DNA of 64,000 bases from CAZTHM01 sp041946825 (lineage in GTDB: Bacteria; Acidobacteriota; Terriglobia; UBA7540). The stretch is from assembly GCA_041946825.1 (NCBI GenBank), contig JBHGBD010000009.1:62001-126000 (forward strand), given 5' to 3'. Below, piece by piece: positions 26,029 through 34,981 of the stretch (position 1 is the first letter of the stretch; each line of letters begins with the position of its first letter). The notes under the pieces are model-generated. The model did no database searches, was not told where the DNA came from, and worked only from the letters and a program-made list of their open reading frames with translations. The translations under genes were made by a program, and so were the position numbers.

Positions 26029-27114
26029 TTACGCCACAACGCTGACTTGTTTCAGCTTCTCGGTCTGGTAGTGGGTGATGAGGGCCTCGATGACGTCGTC
26101 GAGTTTGCCGTCCACGATGCGGTCGAGCTGATGGATGGTGAGGCCGATGCGGTGGTCGGTCATGCGGTTCTGGGGAAAGTTGTAGGTGCGAATCTTCTCG
26201 CTGCGGTCGCCGGAGCCGACCATCGAGCGGCGCTCCTCGGTGATCTGCTTCTGTTGTTCCTGGAGCTTCATTTCATATAGCCGCGAGCGGAGCACGCGCA
26301 TCGCCTTGGCGCGGTTCTTGATCTGCGATTTCTCGTCCTGGCAGGAGACGATGGTACCGGTCGGCAGGTGCGTGATGCGGACGGCGGAATAAGTCGTGTT
26401 CACCGATTGCCCGCCCGGCCCCGAGGAACAGAATGTATCGATGCGAATGTCTTTCGGGTCGATCTGGATTTCGACCTCGTCGGCTTCCGGCAGCACAGCG
26501 ACCGTGATCGCCGAAGTGTGGATGCGCCCCTGCTGCTCGGTTTCTGGCACTCGCTGCACGCGGTGGACGCCGCTCTCATATTTCAGCTTGCTGTATACCT
26601 TTTGGCCCTCGATGACGGCGATGACTTCCTTCAGGCCGCCCACGCCCGACGTGCTCGAGGAGAGGACTTCAACCTTCCAACCTTGCGATTCCGCGTAGCG
26701 CGAGTACATGCGGAAGATTTCCTGTGCGAAGAGCGTGGCTTCGTCGCCGCCCGTGCCGGCGCGGATTTCCAGGACAATGTTCTTCTCGTCGTTGGGATCC
26801 TTGGGGAGCATCAGGATCTTGAGTTCTTCTTCAACCAGCAAGCGCCCCTTTTCGAGGTCGGCGAGCTCTTCGTGGGCGAGCGCCTTCATCTCGGCGTCGG
26901 AAGAGGACTCGGCCAGGAGTTCCTTCGCGCCGCGCATCGATTTTTCGATTTCCTTCCATCGGCGGTACTTCTCGACAACTTCGCTCAAATCGGCGTGCGC
27001 CTTGGCGGCCTTCTGATAGCGCCCGGCGTCCGCCAACACTTCGGGGCTGCTGAGCTGCGCGGTCAGCTCGTCGTATTTCTTCTCGATTTCGGCCAGCTTC
27101 TCCAGGAAATGCAT
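26029..27114 (-). CDS. prfA: Peptide chain release factor 1
   Basis: The 361-residue protein is full length for RF1. It shows the GGQ peptidyl-hydrolysis loop (SSGPGGQSVNTT, near residue 236), the preceding LEIRAGTGGDEATLFA block, and the C-terminal YNFPQNRMTDHRIGLT segment. Overall length and C-terminus match RF1 rather than RF2, which needs a programmed frameshift not seen here. It ends translation at UAA and UAG and is the substrate of the downstream PrmC. A heptad repeat separates it from the upstream DUF1385 gene. Confidence 0.97.
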   Translation of the reverse strand: MHFLEKLAEIEKKYDELTAQLSSPEVLADAGRYQKAAKAHADLSEVVEKYRRWKEIEKSMRGAKELLAESSSDAEMKALAHEELADLEKGRLLVEEELKILMLPKDPNDEKNIVLEIRAGTGGDEATLFAQEIFRMYSRYAESQGWKVEVLSSSTSGVGGLKEVIAVIEGQKVYSKLKYESGVHRVQRVPETEQQGRIHTSAITVAVLPEADEVEIQIDPKDIRIDTFCSSGPGGQSVNTTYSAVRITHLPTGTIVSCQDEKSQIKNRAKAMRVLRSRLYEMKLQEQQKQITEERRSMVGSGDRSEKIRTYNFPQNRMTDHRIGLTIHQLDRIVDGKLDDVIEALITHYQTEKLKQVSVVA

Positions 27115-27125
27115 GTTCTCGACAA

Positions 27126-27208
27126 AGGATTCAGGATTCAGGAATCAGGATTCAGGACGTCGCGGAAGCTCTTTCCTCTACTCCCTATTCGCTATTCCCT
27201 ACTCCCAC
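27126..27208. repeat. Two 7-bp tandem arrays between prfA and the DUF1385 gene
   Basis: The first array reads aggattc, aggattc, aggaatc, aggattc, aggacgt (27126-27160). The second reads ctactcc, ctattcg, ctattcc, ctactcc (about 27178-27205). They fill the 99-bp gap almost entirely and belong to two different sequence families. Confidence 0.85.
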
Positions 27209-27213
27209 TTTAA

Positions 27214-28218
27214 TCACGCAACGACCAGTTCTCCGCCCCGTGACTTCTCCATTTCCATCGCCGTCTCGAGCGCTTTGATGGCGGTTTCGAGCTGGCGGTC
27301 GTCCGGCTCGCGCGTGGTGATGCGTTGCAGCCAAAGTCCCGGCTGCGCGGCCCAGCGCCAGAGCGCTCCCTGCGATTTCGCGGCGAAACGAATGAATTCG
27401 TACGACACGCCGGCTATCAGCGGCAGCAGCAGCAGTCGCCCGATGAATCTCCAGGCAAAAGTCTGGAAGGGCAGAAACATGTAGAGCACCATGGCGATGA
27501 CCATCACCACCAGCAGGAAGCTCGTCCCGCAGCGCGGGTGGAAGCGTGTGCATTCACGCGCCGTCGCGAGTTCGATCGTCCTCGTCTTTTCGTACGCCCA
27601 TACCACTTTGTGCTCCGCGCCGTGATACTCGAAGACGCGTTTGATCTCTTTCCACTGCGCGATCAGGATCAGAAATCCCAGAAAGAGCGCGATGCGGATC
27701 AGGCCATCCACGAGATTAAAGACGAAGGTGTTCTCCACCGCCGGAAACCATCCCTTCGCCTCGGTGGTCAGATAGAGCGGCAGGAACTTGTAAAAGAAGA
27801 TGAAGAATCCCAGCGAGAATGCCAGGTTCGCCGCCAGCAGCCAGCCGCTCAGCTCGCCTTTCTTTTTCGGCTTCGCTTGTTGCTTCTCCGGTTCTTCGAT
27901 CGCCTGCTCGGCGGAGTAGCGCAGGGCGCGAATGCCGAGGACGAGCGCCTGGCCCAGCGTGCCGAGGCCGCGCACGATCGGGTACTTCAGCCACGGACGC
28001 TTTTCCGAAGGGCGCTGGAGGAATTCCTGCATCAGGGCGATGTCACCTGCGGGGCGGCGCACCGCCACCGCGAACGAATGCGGCGAGCGCATCATCACGC
28101 CCTCGATCACCGCCTGCCCCCCCACCAGGATTTCGTCGGGGCCTTGCATCGCGGGCAGGAGCGCCAGCCGCGCCGCGCGGCGGAGAAGCCCGCCAAGTTC
28201 TGTTTTGCCTGCTGCCAT
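27214..28218 (-). CDS. DUF1385 family membrane protein
   Basis: The 334-residue protein opens MAAGKTELGGLLRR and contains the DUF1385 signatures (ILVGGQAVIEGVMMRSP near residue 32; EYHGAEHKVVWAYEK; ECTRFHPRCGTSFLLVV) and about four membrane helices. ATG 28218 is preferred over the 50-residue longer frame because family members start near here. The family is often encoded beside prfA and rpmE but has no established activity. Here rpmE is absent, and the next gene is the zinc-ribbon protein on the opposite strand. Confidence 0.85.
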   Translation of the reverse strand: MAAGKTELGGLLRRAARLALLPAMQGPDEILVGGQAVIEGVMMRSPHSFAVAVRRPAGDIALMQEFLQRPSEKRPWLKYPIVRGLGTLGQALVLGIRALRYSAEQAIEEPEKQQAKPKKKGELSGWLLAANLAFSLGFFIFFYKFLPLYLTTEAKGWFPAVENTFVFNLVDGLIRIALFLGFLILIAQWKEIKRVFEYHGAEHKVVWAYEKTRTIELATARECTRFHPRCGTSFLLVVMVIAMVLYMFLPFQTFAWRFIGRLLLLPLIAGVSYEFIRFAAKSQGALWRWAAQPGLWLQRITTREPDDRQLETAIKALETAMEMEKSRGGELVVA

Positions 28219-28453
28219 ATTAACTTTCTGAATTCCAGTCAATACGGAACCCGCTGTTCCGTTGCCGCACACTTTTATTGCTCCCGAAAGGAACTTCCGT
28301 AGGTTAGATGCGCTAACGAGGCATGTGAGTACAGTATCCAGCATAACTGGACTTGGCGGGGGTGTCAAATTGTGGCGGGATTGGATTTTTCAACGGGTAA
28401 GGCTATAATCCGCTGACTCTTTCGAGGGCGGGCGAAGCTGGAGAGAATCCAAG

Positions 28454-28867
28454 GTGAGCGACTACCCACCACGTCTCGGCGATTTAATTGACGATCACTG
28501 CCCGCGGTGTCGCTTGCTGCTGAACCACGCCATCGCCAGCATGGTGAACGGGCAGGTCGTCAAGGTGATTTGTCAGACGTGTTACACCGAGCACGCCTAC
28601 CATCACGGCGAAGGGGGAAAAAAGAAGGTGCCCCCGCGCACGACCCTCTTTGACCAGGTACTGGCCAAAGTCGATTCTTCGGAATCGGAGCCCGAGCAGG
28701 TCGCGGCTGCTCCTCCCCCCCAAAAAAAGGGGTCTCCTCGCAAGGCTGCCAAGGCAAAGAAGGCTCCCGTACCCAAGCCGCCGGCTCCCGCCCCCGAAAG
28801 AGAAGTGCCCGAGCCCGCCCGTTACATTTCCCGCCACAAGACACGCCCGCCCCGCCGCGGGAAGTAA
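28454..28867 (+). CDS. Small zinc-ribbon protein with basic Pro/Lys-rich tail
   Basis: The 137-residue product has two CxxC pairs (CPRC near residue 16 and CQTC near residue 40), so it probably binds one zinc ion. A Lys/Pro/Ala-rich tail ends ISRHKTRPPRRGK and could bind nucleic acid. The GTG start at 28454 has GGAGAG about 8 bases upstream. It is divergent from the DUF1385-prfA operon and convergent with the glycosyltransferase. No family name is given; a nucleic-acid-binding role is inference only. Confidence 0.7.
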   Translation: MSDYPPRLGDLIDDHCPRCRLLLNHAIASMVNGQVVKVICQTCYTEHAYHHGEGGKKKVPPRTTLFDQVLAKVDSSESEPEQVAAAPPPQKKGSPRKAAKAKKAPVPKPPAPAPEREVPEPARYISRHKTRPPRRGK

Positions 28868-28874
28868 CTTCGTT

Positions 28875-30062
28875 TTAAGGCTTGCCCCGCCGCAGCACAC
28901 GGACTTCGTTCATCGAGCGCAGCTCGTAGTGTGTGCCGCGCCACTCGATGCGCCGGGTGAAACCCGCGACTACAAAGTTAATGAGCATCACCCAGGGAAC
29001 CAGCGGCGCCAGTTGCCAGTAGCGCGCGCCGTAGCGCGCCAGAGCATCAGCTTCTTCGGGGAACATTTCGCGGGCGGCAATCGAGCGGAGTCGCGCCTTG
29101 GCGATTCCCAGCGCGAGGATGGTTCCGAGGAGGGTAACGGTCAGCGCCCGCCAGGACAAAGCCACCCCGGGAAGAACCAGCAGCGCCAGACCGAAAAGAA
29201 ACGTCCCGCCATAGAGCGTGTGCGCCGCCAGTCCCAGCCGCCAGAGGTGTGGCGCGTAAACGCGCGTGATGATGATCTGGCGGTTCGCCCAGCGCAGAAA
29301 GTCGCGCAGAGAGGAGTCTTCCTGAGAGGCCACGAGGCAACGGGGTTCGAAGCGAATCCAGCCACCGGCATCGCGCGCGGCGCGGGTGAGGGCGTAATCG
29401 TCACTGACGGTCGCAGCCCAATACCGCTCGGCCACCTGGAGGCGCCGGAAATCCGCGGCGCGAATCGCCATCGAGCCGCCCCAGGCGAAGTTGTGGCCGT
29501 GCTCGCCGAGCATCATGGCGATCGATGTGTCCCACGCGGCGCGCAGTTGTGAGACGAAACTCGCCCCCGGCAAGTACCAGCGAAATCCCGTGCTGACCAG
29601 GACTTTCGAATCCGCGAGTGGAGCGACCAGCGAGCGCACCCAGTCGCGCGCGGGTCGGGCGTCCGCGTCCGCAAAGACGAAAACCTCCGCCGCCGGGTCC
29701 ACGGCGTTGAGGCCGCGAAGGAGATTGTGGACCTTCTCTCCGCGGGTGTCCGCGTAGCCCGCCACGACGATCACCGCCTTCGGGCGGCTTGCCTCGGGGA
29801 TGCCTCGAATCGTCGCCTCAATGATTTCGTCCGCCGGGTCGTCTTGGGAGGCGAGCGCAAAAATCACTTGGTACTTCGGATAGTCCTGCGACAGGAACGC
29901 GCGCAGGTTCTCGTCGAGCCGGGGATCCGCGCCCTTGCAGGGAACGACCACTGCCGCGAAGGGGGCGAAATCGCGGGGCGCCTCGCCGCGCCCTTTGCGC
30001 ACGAAGCGCAGGAAACGATAGCCGTCGCGGAGCGCTATGACGCTCTGCAGCGTGAGCAACAC
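28875..30062 (-). CDS. Glycosyltransferase family 2, ceramide glucosyltransferase/HpnI-like
   Basis: The catalytic domain has VVVPCKGADPRLDENL, the nucleotide-sugar FADADARPARDW motif and FEPRCLVASQEDSSLRDFLRWANRQ, whose RW-type (Q/R)xxRW motif is typical of processive or membrane GT2 enzymes. Three or four C-terminal membrane helices follow. The GTG at 30062 lies inside the first membrane helix and has no ribosome-binding site. An in-frame CTG at 30098 has AAGGAG five bases upstream and would complete the helix; the next in-frame codon upstream of that region is a stop (30119). The likely product is therefore about 407 residues. Substrate is unknown. Confidence 0.88.
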   Translation of the reverse strand: MLLTLQSVIALRDGYRFLRFVRKGRGEAPRDFAPFAAVVVPCKGADPRLDENLRAFLSQDYPKYQVIFALASQDDPADEIIEATIRGIPEASRPKAVIVVAGYADTRGEKVHNLLRGLNAVDPAAEVFVFADADARPARDWVRSLVAPLADSKVLVSTGFRWYLPGASFVSQLRAAWDTSIAMMLGEHGHNFAWGGSMAIRAADFRRLQVAERYWAATVSDDYALTRAARDAGGWIRFEPRCLVASQEDSSLRDFLRWANRQIIITRVYAPHLWRLGLAAHTLYGGTFLFGLALLVLPGVALSWRALTVTLLGTILALGIAKARLRSIAAREMFPEEADALARYGARYWQLAPLVPWVMLINFVVAGFTRRIEWRGTHYELRSMNEVRVLRRGKP

Positions 30063-30330
30063 GGCCAGAATCAGGAATGCCTTTTCCGCGATTACCAGGA
30101 TTTCTCCTTGGATGCTTCAGGATGACCCGGAGCGCCCTTGAGTCTAGCACAACGGCAGACCCGACCCGGTCGCGGAGGTGCGCCCTTGCAGCAGGGACAT
30201 CATTTCCTCTTGACCAATGTTGCCAAGTGTGCTAGTCTAACATTTCAGAATATAGCCCAGATTCGTCAGCGAGAGAGAGGATTTAGAAGTGAACGGAGGG
30301 GAAGCTGGAAACTCGAAGCTCGAAAATGGA

Positions 30331-30386
30331 ATCGCCAGTCCCGAATCCCGAGTCCCGGGTCGCGAACCCCGAACCCCGAGCCCGAA
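30331..30386. repeat. Degenerate 7-bp tandem array, CCCGAAT/CCCGAGT type
   Basis: Eight units run in register: atcgcca, gtcccga, atcccga, gtcccgg, gtcgcga, accccga, accccga, gcccgaa. This is the longest array of this type in the window. Confidence 0.9.
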
Positions 30387-30408
30387 GGGCGCTATATATA
30401 CGGGGGGA

Positions 30409-30557
30409 TTAACCCACCAGGTTATTTAAATTCAGTGATTTACAGGTCCTTGGGTTAAGCAACTCGATGTATCTTATTGAAAACAAAGGAACTGTTTAAG
30501 AACTCCATTAACCCACCAGGTCATTTATTATCAGCGGATTACGGACGCTTGGGTTAA
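30409..30557. repeat. Two 50-bp imperfect palindromes with TTAACCCA/TGGGTTAA ends
   Basis: Unit 1 (30409-30458) and unit 2 (30508-30557) are each exactly 50 bp, about 80 percent alike, and begin TTAACCCACCAGG and end TTGGGTTAA. They are 99 bp apart. Between them lies attgaaaacaaagga, also present at 17782-17796. A further tgggttaa follows at 30561. Confidence 0.8.
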
Positions 30558-30766
30558 GAATGGGTTAAAGCCCATTGAGGCAGAAAATCGCCGGAAGTCA
30601 CAGTCGTTTTCCGGCGCATGCGTTCTGTCTATGCCACAATTCTAGCCCACTAATTGACCATCCCAAGACACGCGGACGCTCCCACGACCGCCTGGAGGCA
30701 TTCCAGCCGCAATCCCCGGCTGGCAACCTTTCAACCCGATCGAGAAGCCCGAGCTGGGCCGTTGCC

Positions 30767-31960
30767 TCAGGGGGTGCCGATTTGCACATCAACGCCTGGC
30801 AGGTCGGCCATCTGGAGACGCAAGTTGCCGGGGTTGGTCGCGTAGCTCAGGCCTGTTTCCATGTCAATGACCCCGCTGCGGATGAGCTTCTCGATCACCC
30901 CATCGAAGTGCTGCATGCCTTCGAGCTCGCCGTCGCGCATGGCGTCGACGAGGCTGCGGCCTTCTTCTTCGCCCTTCTCGAGGTACTCGCGCGTGCGCAG
31001 CGTGGACTTGAGGATCTCGATCGCGGCCACGCGCCCAGTGCCGTCTTTACGCGGAATGAGGCGCTGCGAAACGATGTACCGGAAGGATTTCGCGAAGCGG
31101 TTGCGGATGGTCTGCTGGTCCGCGAGGGGAAACACGCCGATGATGCGCTCGACGGTCTTCGAGGCATCGATGGTGTGCAAGGTGGAGAAAACCAGGTGGC
31201 CGGTCTCGGCCGCTTCGAGAGCGATCTCGATGGTTTCCTTATCGCGCATTTCGCCGACCAGGATGACTTTGGGCGCCTGGCGCAGCGCCGCCCGCAAGGC
31301 CAGCGCGAAGGTCGGCGTGTCGCTATGCAACTCGCGCTGGTGGATCGTGGCCTTCTTGTGGGGGTGGAGGAACTCGATGGGGTCTTCAATCGTCACCACG
31401 TGAAATGCTTTCTCCTCGTTGATCTTGTTGAGAATGGCCGCGAGCGTCGAGGATTTGCCCGAGCCCGTCGGCCCGGTCACCAGCACGATGCCGTTCTTCA
31501 GCGTGGAACACTCGCCGAGCTGGGGCGGAAGATTCAACGCGGCGAAGTCGGGAATGGTGTTGGGAATCACCCGCATCACGATGGCGCACGTGCCGCGCTG
31601 CGTGAAGATGTTCACGCGGAAGCGCGAGACACGCGGCAGGCTGTAAGAGATGTCGCACGAGCCTTCAGACCGCAGCTTTTCCAGCGCGGATTTGTTGCCG
31701 CCCATCAGGTGTGACGCGATGCGCGCCGTGTCTTCCGGCGTCAGGCTGGCAAGCCCGGCGATCTTGACCGGCACGAGCTGGCCGTTCTGCTCCACCTGGG
31801 GAAATCGCCCGGGCGAGAAGATCAGGTCACTCACGTTTTTCGCGGAACGGAGCATCGCCCCGAGAATCACCGGGACGGGGAGCATCTGCGCGGCAGCGGG
31901 CGCGGCCTCCGGTGTGGCAGCAGCGGCGCCCGGCGCCGCGGGAGTGGGGGTTGTCGACAT
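30767..31960 (-). CDS. pilT: Type IV pilus retraction ATPase
   Basis: The 397-residue protein shows the secretion-ATPase N-domain (DLIFSPGRFPQVEQNGQLV), Walker A GPTGSGKSSTLAAILN near residue 163, the Asp box ITIEDPIEFLH-type segment, the Walker B region ILVGEMRDKETIEIALEAAETGHLVFSTLHT, and the PilT-type C-terminus. An Ala/Pro-rich N-terminal extension of about 25 residues precedes it. It powers pilus retraction (twitching, DNA uptake). No other pilus gene is in the window. It is followed by a divergent polysaccharide gene. Confidence 0.94.
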   Translation of the reverse strand: MSTTPTPAAPGAAAATPEAAPAAAQMLPVPVILGAMLRSAKNVSDLIFSPGRFPQVEQNGQLVPVKIAGLASLTPEDTARIASHLMGGNKSALEKLRSEGSCDISYSLPRVSRFRVNIFTQRGTCAIVMRVIPNTIPDFAALNLPPQLGECSTLKNGIVLVTGPTGSGKSSTLAAILNKINEEKAFHVVTIEDPIEFLHPHKKATIHQRELHSDTPTFALALRAALRQAPKVILVGEMRDKETIEIALEAAETGHLVFSTLHTIDASKTVERIIGVFPLADQQTIRNRFAKSFRYIVSQRLIPRKDGTGRVAAIEILKSTLRTREYLEKGEEEGRSLVDAMRDGELEGMQHFDGVIEKLIRSGVIDMETGLSYATNPGNLRLQMADLPGVDVQIGTP

Positions 31961-32172
31961 GCGTTTTCTCCTGAGATTTGTGCGCCAGAGTTTTTCCGTG
32001 TTGCGGAACTCGGCCCAGCCGGGTCCCGCAGCGTGTAGTGATTCTGGCCGTGGACGGAGGTGCTACTCTAACCCAGAGCGCGCCGTGCTTCAACCCTTCT
32101 TTCGGGGGTTTGGGGAAGGGTCCGTGATTTTTGATAAGATACCCACAGGATCGCGTCGCGCCGGAGCGCCCA

Positions 32173-33585
32173 ATGTTTTCCCGTCATGACCGCATCGTGG
32201 GCCGATTGTATCTCGCCGCCGATACCATGCTGGCGCTCGCGAGTTTCGGGCTTGCCTACGCGCTCCGCGCCTATCTGATCACCCCGCGCCCGTTGTTTCC
32301 GCTCACCTACTACTTCTGGATCGTTCCGGCGGCTGTGGGGATATGGATCTGCGCAGGCCTGGTGCTGGGCGTTTACCGGCAAGCCCGCACGGAGGAAATG
32401 CGCTGGGCGTTCGTGGATCCGATCAAAGTCGGCTTCCTCGCCACAACTTTTCTCTTCGCTCTGACCTTCGCCTTCAAGCTGGAATACATCAGCCGGTTGC
32501 TCCTGGGGTTCTATGCGGTCGCGGATGTGGTGCTGATGATTCTCTTCCGCCTCGTCGCGCGCCGCCTGAGCGTGGGAGGATTCCGACACGTGCTCCTCGT
32601 GGGCGAAACGCATGAAGCACTGGAGATCGCGCGCACGCTCGAAGCCAGCGAGCATCGCGGCCTGCGCCTCGTGGGGTTCGCGCGGCTTGCGTCCACCTCT
32701 GCGACGGAGACTCAAGTGACTCCGCCTGGGTTGCGCCGCCCGTATCCGTTCTACAATCTCAGCCAGCTTCCTGAACTGCTCCGCCAGCACGTGATTGACG
32801 AAGTTGTCTTCGCCGTCTCGAAGGACGATCTGGAAAAGCTGGAATCCACGTTTCTGATGTGCGAAGAGGAAGGCGTCAAGACACGCCTGCTGCTCAGTTT
32901 CTTTCCGCACGTCATCTCGAAGGTTTACCTGGAGCGCCTGCGCGACATGCCGCTGCTGACGTTCACCACCACGCCGGAAGAGGAATCGCTTCTGCTTCTG
33001 AAGCGCGTCGTGGATTTCGTGATGGCGCTCGGGCTCACGGTGATTCTCTCGCCGCTGTTTCTCCTGCTCGCGCTGCTCATCAAGCTCACATCCGACGGGC
33101 CGGTCTCCTACCGCCAAATTCGCTGCGGCTTGGGCGGGCGGAAATTCACGCTCTACAAATTCCGCTCGATGCGCGCCGACGCCGACTTGAAGCGTGAAGA
33201 ACTCGAGGCCTTGAACGAAGCTGACGGGCCGGTATTCAAAATCAAAGACGACCCGCGCTGCACCGCGGTCGGGCGCTTCATGCGCAAGTTCAGCCTCGAC
33301 GAGCTTCCGCAGCTCTTCAATATTCTCAAAGGCGAGATGTCGTTCGTCGGTCCGCGCCCGCCGCTGCCGGAAGAAGTCGAGAGGTACGAGCCGTGGCAGC
33401 GCCGCCGCCTGCGCATGATGCCGGGGCTCACCTGCCTCTGGGCGCTCGAAGGGCGCAGTAAGTTGAATTTCCGCCGCTGGATGGAGCTCGACCTCGAGTA
33501 CATCGATAACTGGTCGCCCGCGCTCGATTTGAAGATTTTTCTTAAAACGATTCCCGTGGTTCTCCTCGGCCGCGGGGCGTCGTAG
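32173..33585 (+). CDS. Polyprenyl glycosylphosphotransferase (undecaprenyl-phosphate sugar phosphotransferase)
   Basis: The 470-residue protein has four or five N-terminal membrane helices, a central Rossmann-like domain (GFRHVLLVGETHEALEIARTLEASEH), a fifth membrane helix near residue 280 and the C-terminal bacterial sugar transferase domain (SDGPVSYRQIRCGLGGRKFTLYKFRSM; KFSLDELPQLFNILKGEMSFVGPRPPLPEEV). It transfers a sugar-1-phosphate to undecaprenyl phosphate to start a surface glycan repeat unit. ATG 32173 follows GGAG by six bases. It is the likely priming enzyme of the 32-46 kb locus. Confidence 0.94.
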   Translation: MFSRHDRIVGRLYLAADTMLALASFGLAYALRAYLITPRPLFPLTYYFWIVPAAVGIWICAGLVLGVYRQARTEEMRWAFVDPIKVGFLATTFLFALTFAFKLEYISRLLLGFYAVADVVLMILFRLVARRLSVGGFRHVLLVGETHEALEIARTLEASEHRGLRLVGFARLASTSATETQVTPPGLRRPYPFYNLSQLPELLRQHVIDEVVFAVSKDDLEKLESTFLMCEEEGVKTRLLLSFFPHVISKVYLERLRDMPLLTFTTTPEEESLLLLKRVVDFVMALGLTVILSPLFLLLALLIKLTSDGPVSYRQIRCGLGGRKFTLYKFRSMRADADLKREELEALNEADGPVFKIKDDPRCTAVGRFMRKFSLDELPQLFNILKGEMSFVGPRPPLPEEVERYEPWQRRRLRMMPGLTCLWALEGRSKLNFRRWMELDLEYIDNWSPALDLKIFLKTIPVVLLGRGAS

Positions 33586-33613
33586 GAGCAGGGAGGACCC
33601 TTGTCAGCAGGTC

Positions 33614-33676
33614 GTCATCCCCGCGGAAGCGGGGATCCCAACGTTAAGGCTGGATTCCCGCCTTCGCGGGAATGAC
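33614..33676. terminator. Inverted-repeat element between convergent genes
   Basis: The left part (gtcatccccgcggaagcggg, from 33614) and the right part (tggattcccgccttcgcggg, 33651 onward, ending aatgac) form an overall palindrome, and each also folds on itself. It lies between convergent genes 28 and 35 bp away and may stop transcription from both sides; it also has the look of a widespread dispersed repeat. No T-tract is present. Confidence 0.65.
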
Positions 33677-33710
33677 GAATTTGAAAGGTGGGAACAGACA
33701 AGCCCCGCCC

Positions 33711-34901
33711 TTACTTCAACGCCGCTTCGTAAGCGGCGAGAAGAGACCGCTTCTCGATTTCCCAGTTCAATTTTTCTTCGATTCGTCGGCGGCCGACTTC
33801 GCCAAGTTGGCGGCGGAGCGGCTCGGAGTCGAGCAGCTTGTAAATCTGCTCGGCAAAATCGAGCGGATCGTTCGGGCGGGCGTAGAGCCCAGCGTCGCCG
33901 GCGGAGCGGCGCCCTTCGGTGAGGTCGAAGAGCACGACGGGCCGCGCGTAGGCCATGTACTCGAGAATCTTGTTCATCGTCGATTTGTCGTTCATGGGAT
34001 TCTTCGGGTCGGGGGCGGCGCAGACGTCGGCGGTCGAGAGATACTTGGCAAGCTCGTCATCGGGAATACGTCCGGTGAAGCGGACGAACGCTTCGATACC
34101 GCTCGCGGCAGCCTGAGCCTTGAGGCGCGGAATTTCCGACCCGCCGCCGATGAAGACAAAACTCACGTCCTGCCGCCCGCGCTGCTTGATGATGTGCTCG
34201 GCGGACTGGAGCAACAGATCCACACCTTCCTGCGGGCCCATGGTGCCGAGGTAGACGACCAGATACGCCCGGCCGCGCTTCAGTTCCGGCTGCGGCGGCC
34301 CGCGGCGAATCTTCGCGAGGTCAGGGCTGCTGCGCACGATGAAGACCCGGTCGGGCGGCATCTTCCCACGCGTGAGCGCGACTTCGCGATAGGACTCGTT
34401 CGTCGCGATGGAAACATCGGCTGTGCGGAACGTCAATCGTTCGGCGAGACAAATCAGCCAATGGAACACACCGCGCCGGGCGCCGAACTTGGCTTCCCAC
34501 AACTCGGGATTGAGATCGTGGTGGTCGAAGATGAAGCGCACGCCGAAGGGGTTGAAGACGAGCGCGACGAGAAACATCAGGTCGGGCGGATTGCACGCGT
34601 GCACGATCCGGAAACGAGTCCGCGCGTAAACCTTCAGCGCCAGCCACAACTGCGCCGCCAGCGCCCACGTGTATTCGCCGAGGTACCCAAGCGGCGAAGC
34701 CGCTTCCCAGAGCGCGTGGCGATAGATGTCGATTCCTTCCAGCGTCTCGCGGCTCTTCTCGAACCCGCGGCTCTTGGGGCAGATGATCGAGACACGATAC
34801 CCGGCCTCGGTCAGCGCGCGAGCTTCTTGCCAGACGCGCCGGTCGAAGGGAACGGGTAAGTTTTCAACAACGATGAGTACTGGGACGGGCTTCCGAATCA
34901 T
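33711..34901 (-). CDS. Glycosyltransferase family 4
   Basis: The 396-residue GT-B protein starts MIRKPVPVLIVVENLPVPFDRRVWQEA, with the FDRRVW donor-side signature of many GT4 enzymes. The second domain has LVVYLGTMGPQEGVDLLL and the nucleotide-sugar-binding segment (GLYARPNDPLDFAEQIYKLL). It adds a sugar to the growing polysaccharide in the cytosol. It is oriented opposite to the glycosylphosphotransferase gene and belongs to the same locus. Specificity cannot be inferred. Confidence 0.93.
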   Translation of the reverse strand: MIRKPVPVLIVVENLPVPFDRRVWQEARALTEAGYRVSIICPKSRGFEKSRETLEGIDIYRHALWEAASPLGYLGEYTWALAAQLWLALKVYARTRFRIVHACNPPDLMFLVALVFNPFGVRFIFDHHDLNPELWEAKFGARRGVFHWLICLAERLTFRTADVSIATNESYREVALTRGKMPPDRVFIVRSSPDLAKIRRGPPQPELKRGRAYLVVYLGTMGPQEGVDLLLQSAEHIIKQRGRQDVSFVFIGGGSEIPRLKAQAAASGIEAFVRFTGRIPDDELAKYLSTADVCAAPDPKNPMNDKSTMNKILEYMAYARPVVLFDLTEGRRSAGDAGLYARPNDPLDFAEQIYKLLDSEPLRRQLGEVGRRRIEEKLNWEIEKRSLLAAYEAALK

Positions 34902-34930
34902 GCGTTACCCTGCGCCACTAAACCGAAGGG

Positions 34931-34958
34931 ACTAGGGAGTAGGCAGTAGGGAGTAGGT
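34931..34958. repeat. 7-bp tandem array, GGGAGTA type, left of the four-helix gene
   Basis: Four units read actaggg, agtaggc, agtaggg, agtaggt. It is in inverted orientation to the array at 35391-35432, on the other side of the four-helix bundle gene. Confidence 0.85.
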
Positions 34959-34981
34959 TCACAGAACCGTCCCCTGCGTAC

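Larger units (their letters stand above)
30063..30766. other. Gene-free region of about 700 bp with two repeat types
   Basis: Apart from the heptad array and paired 50-bp palindromes listed separately, it contains the possible glycosyltransferase leader and no supportable coding frame. Confidence 0.6.

Noticed and set aside
30331..30557. Possible CRISPR array
   Set aside because: Only two 50-bp repeats, no regular spacer series, and the short units are tandem 7-mers without spacers. No cas gene is nearby.
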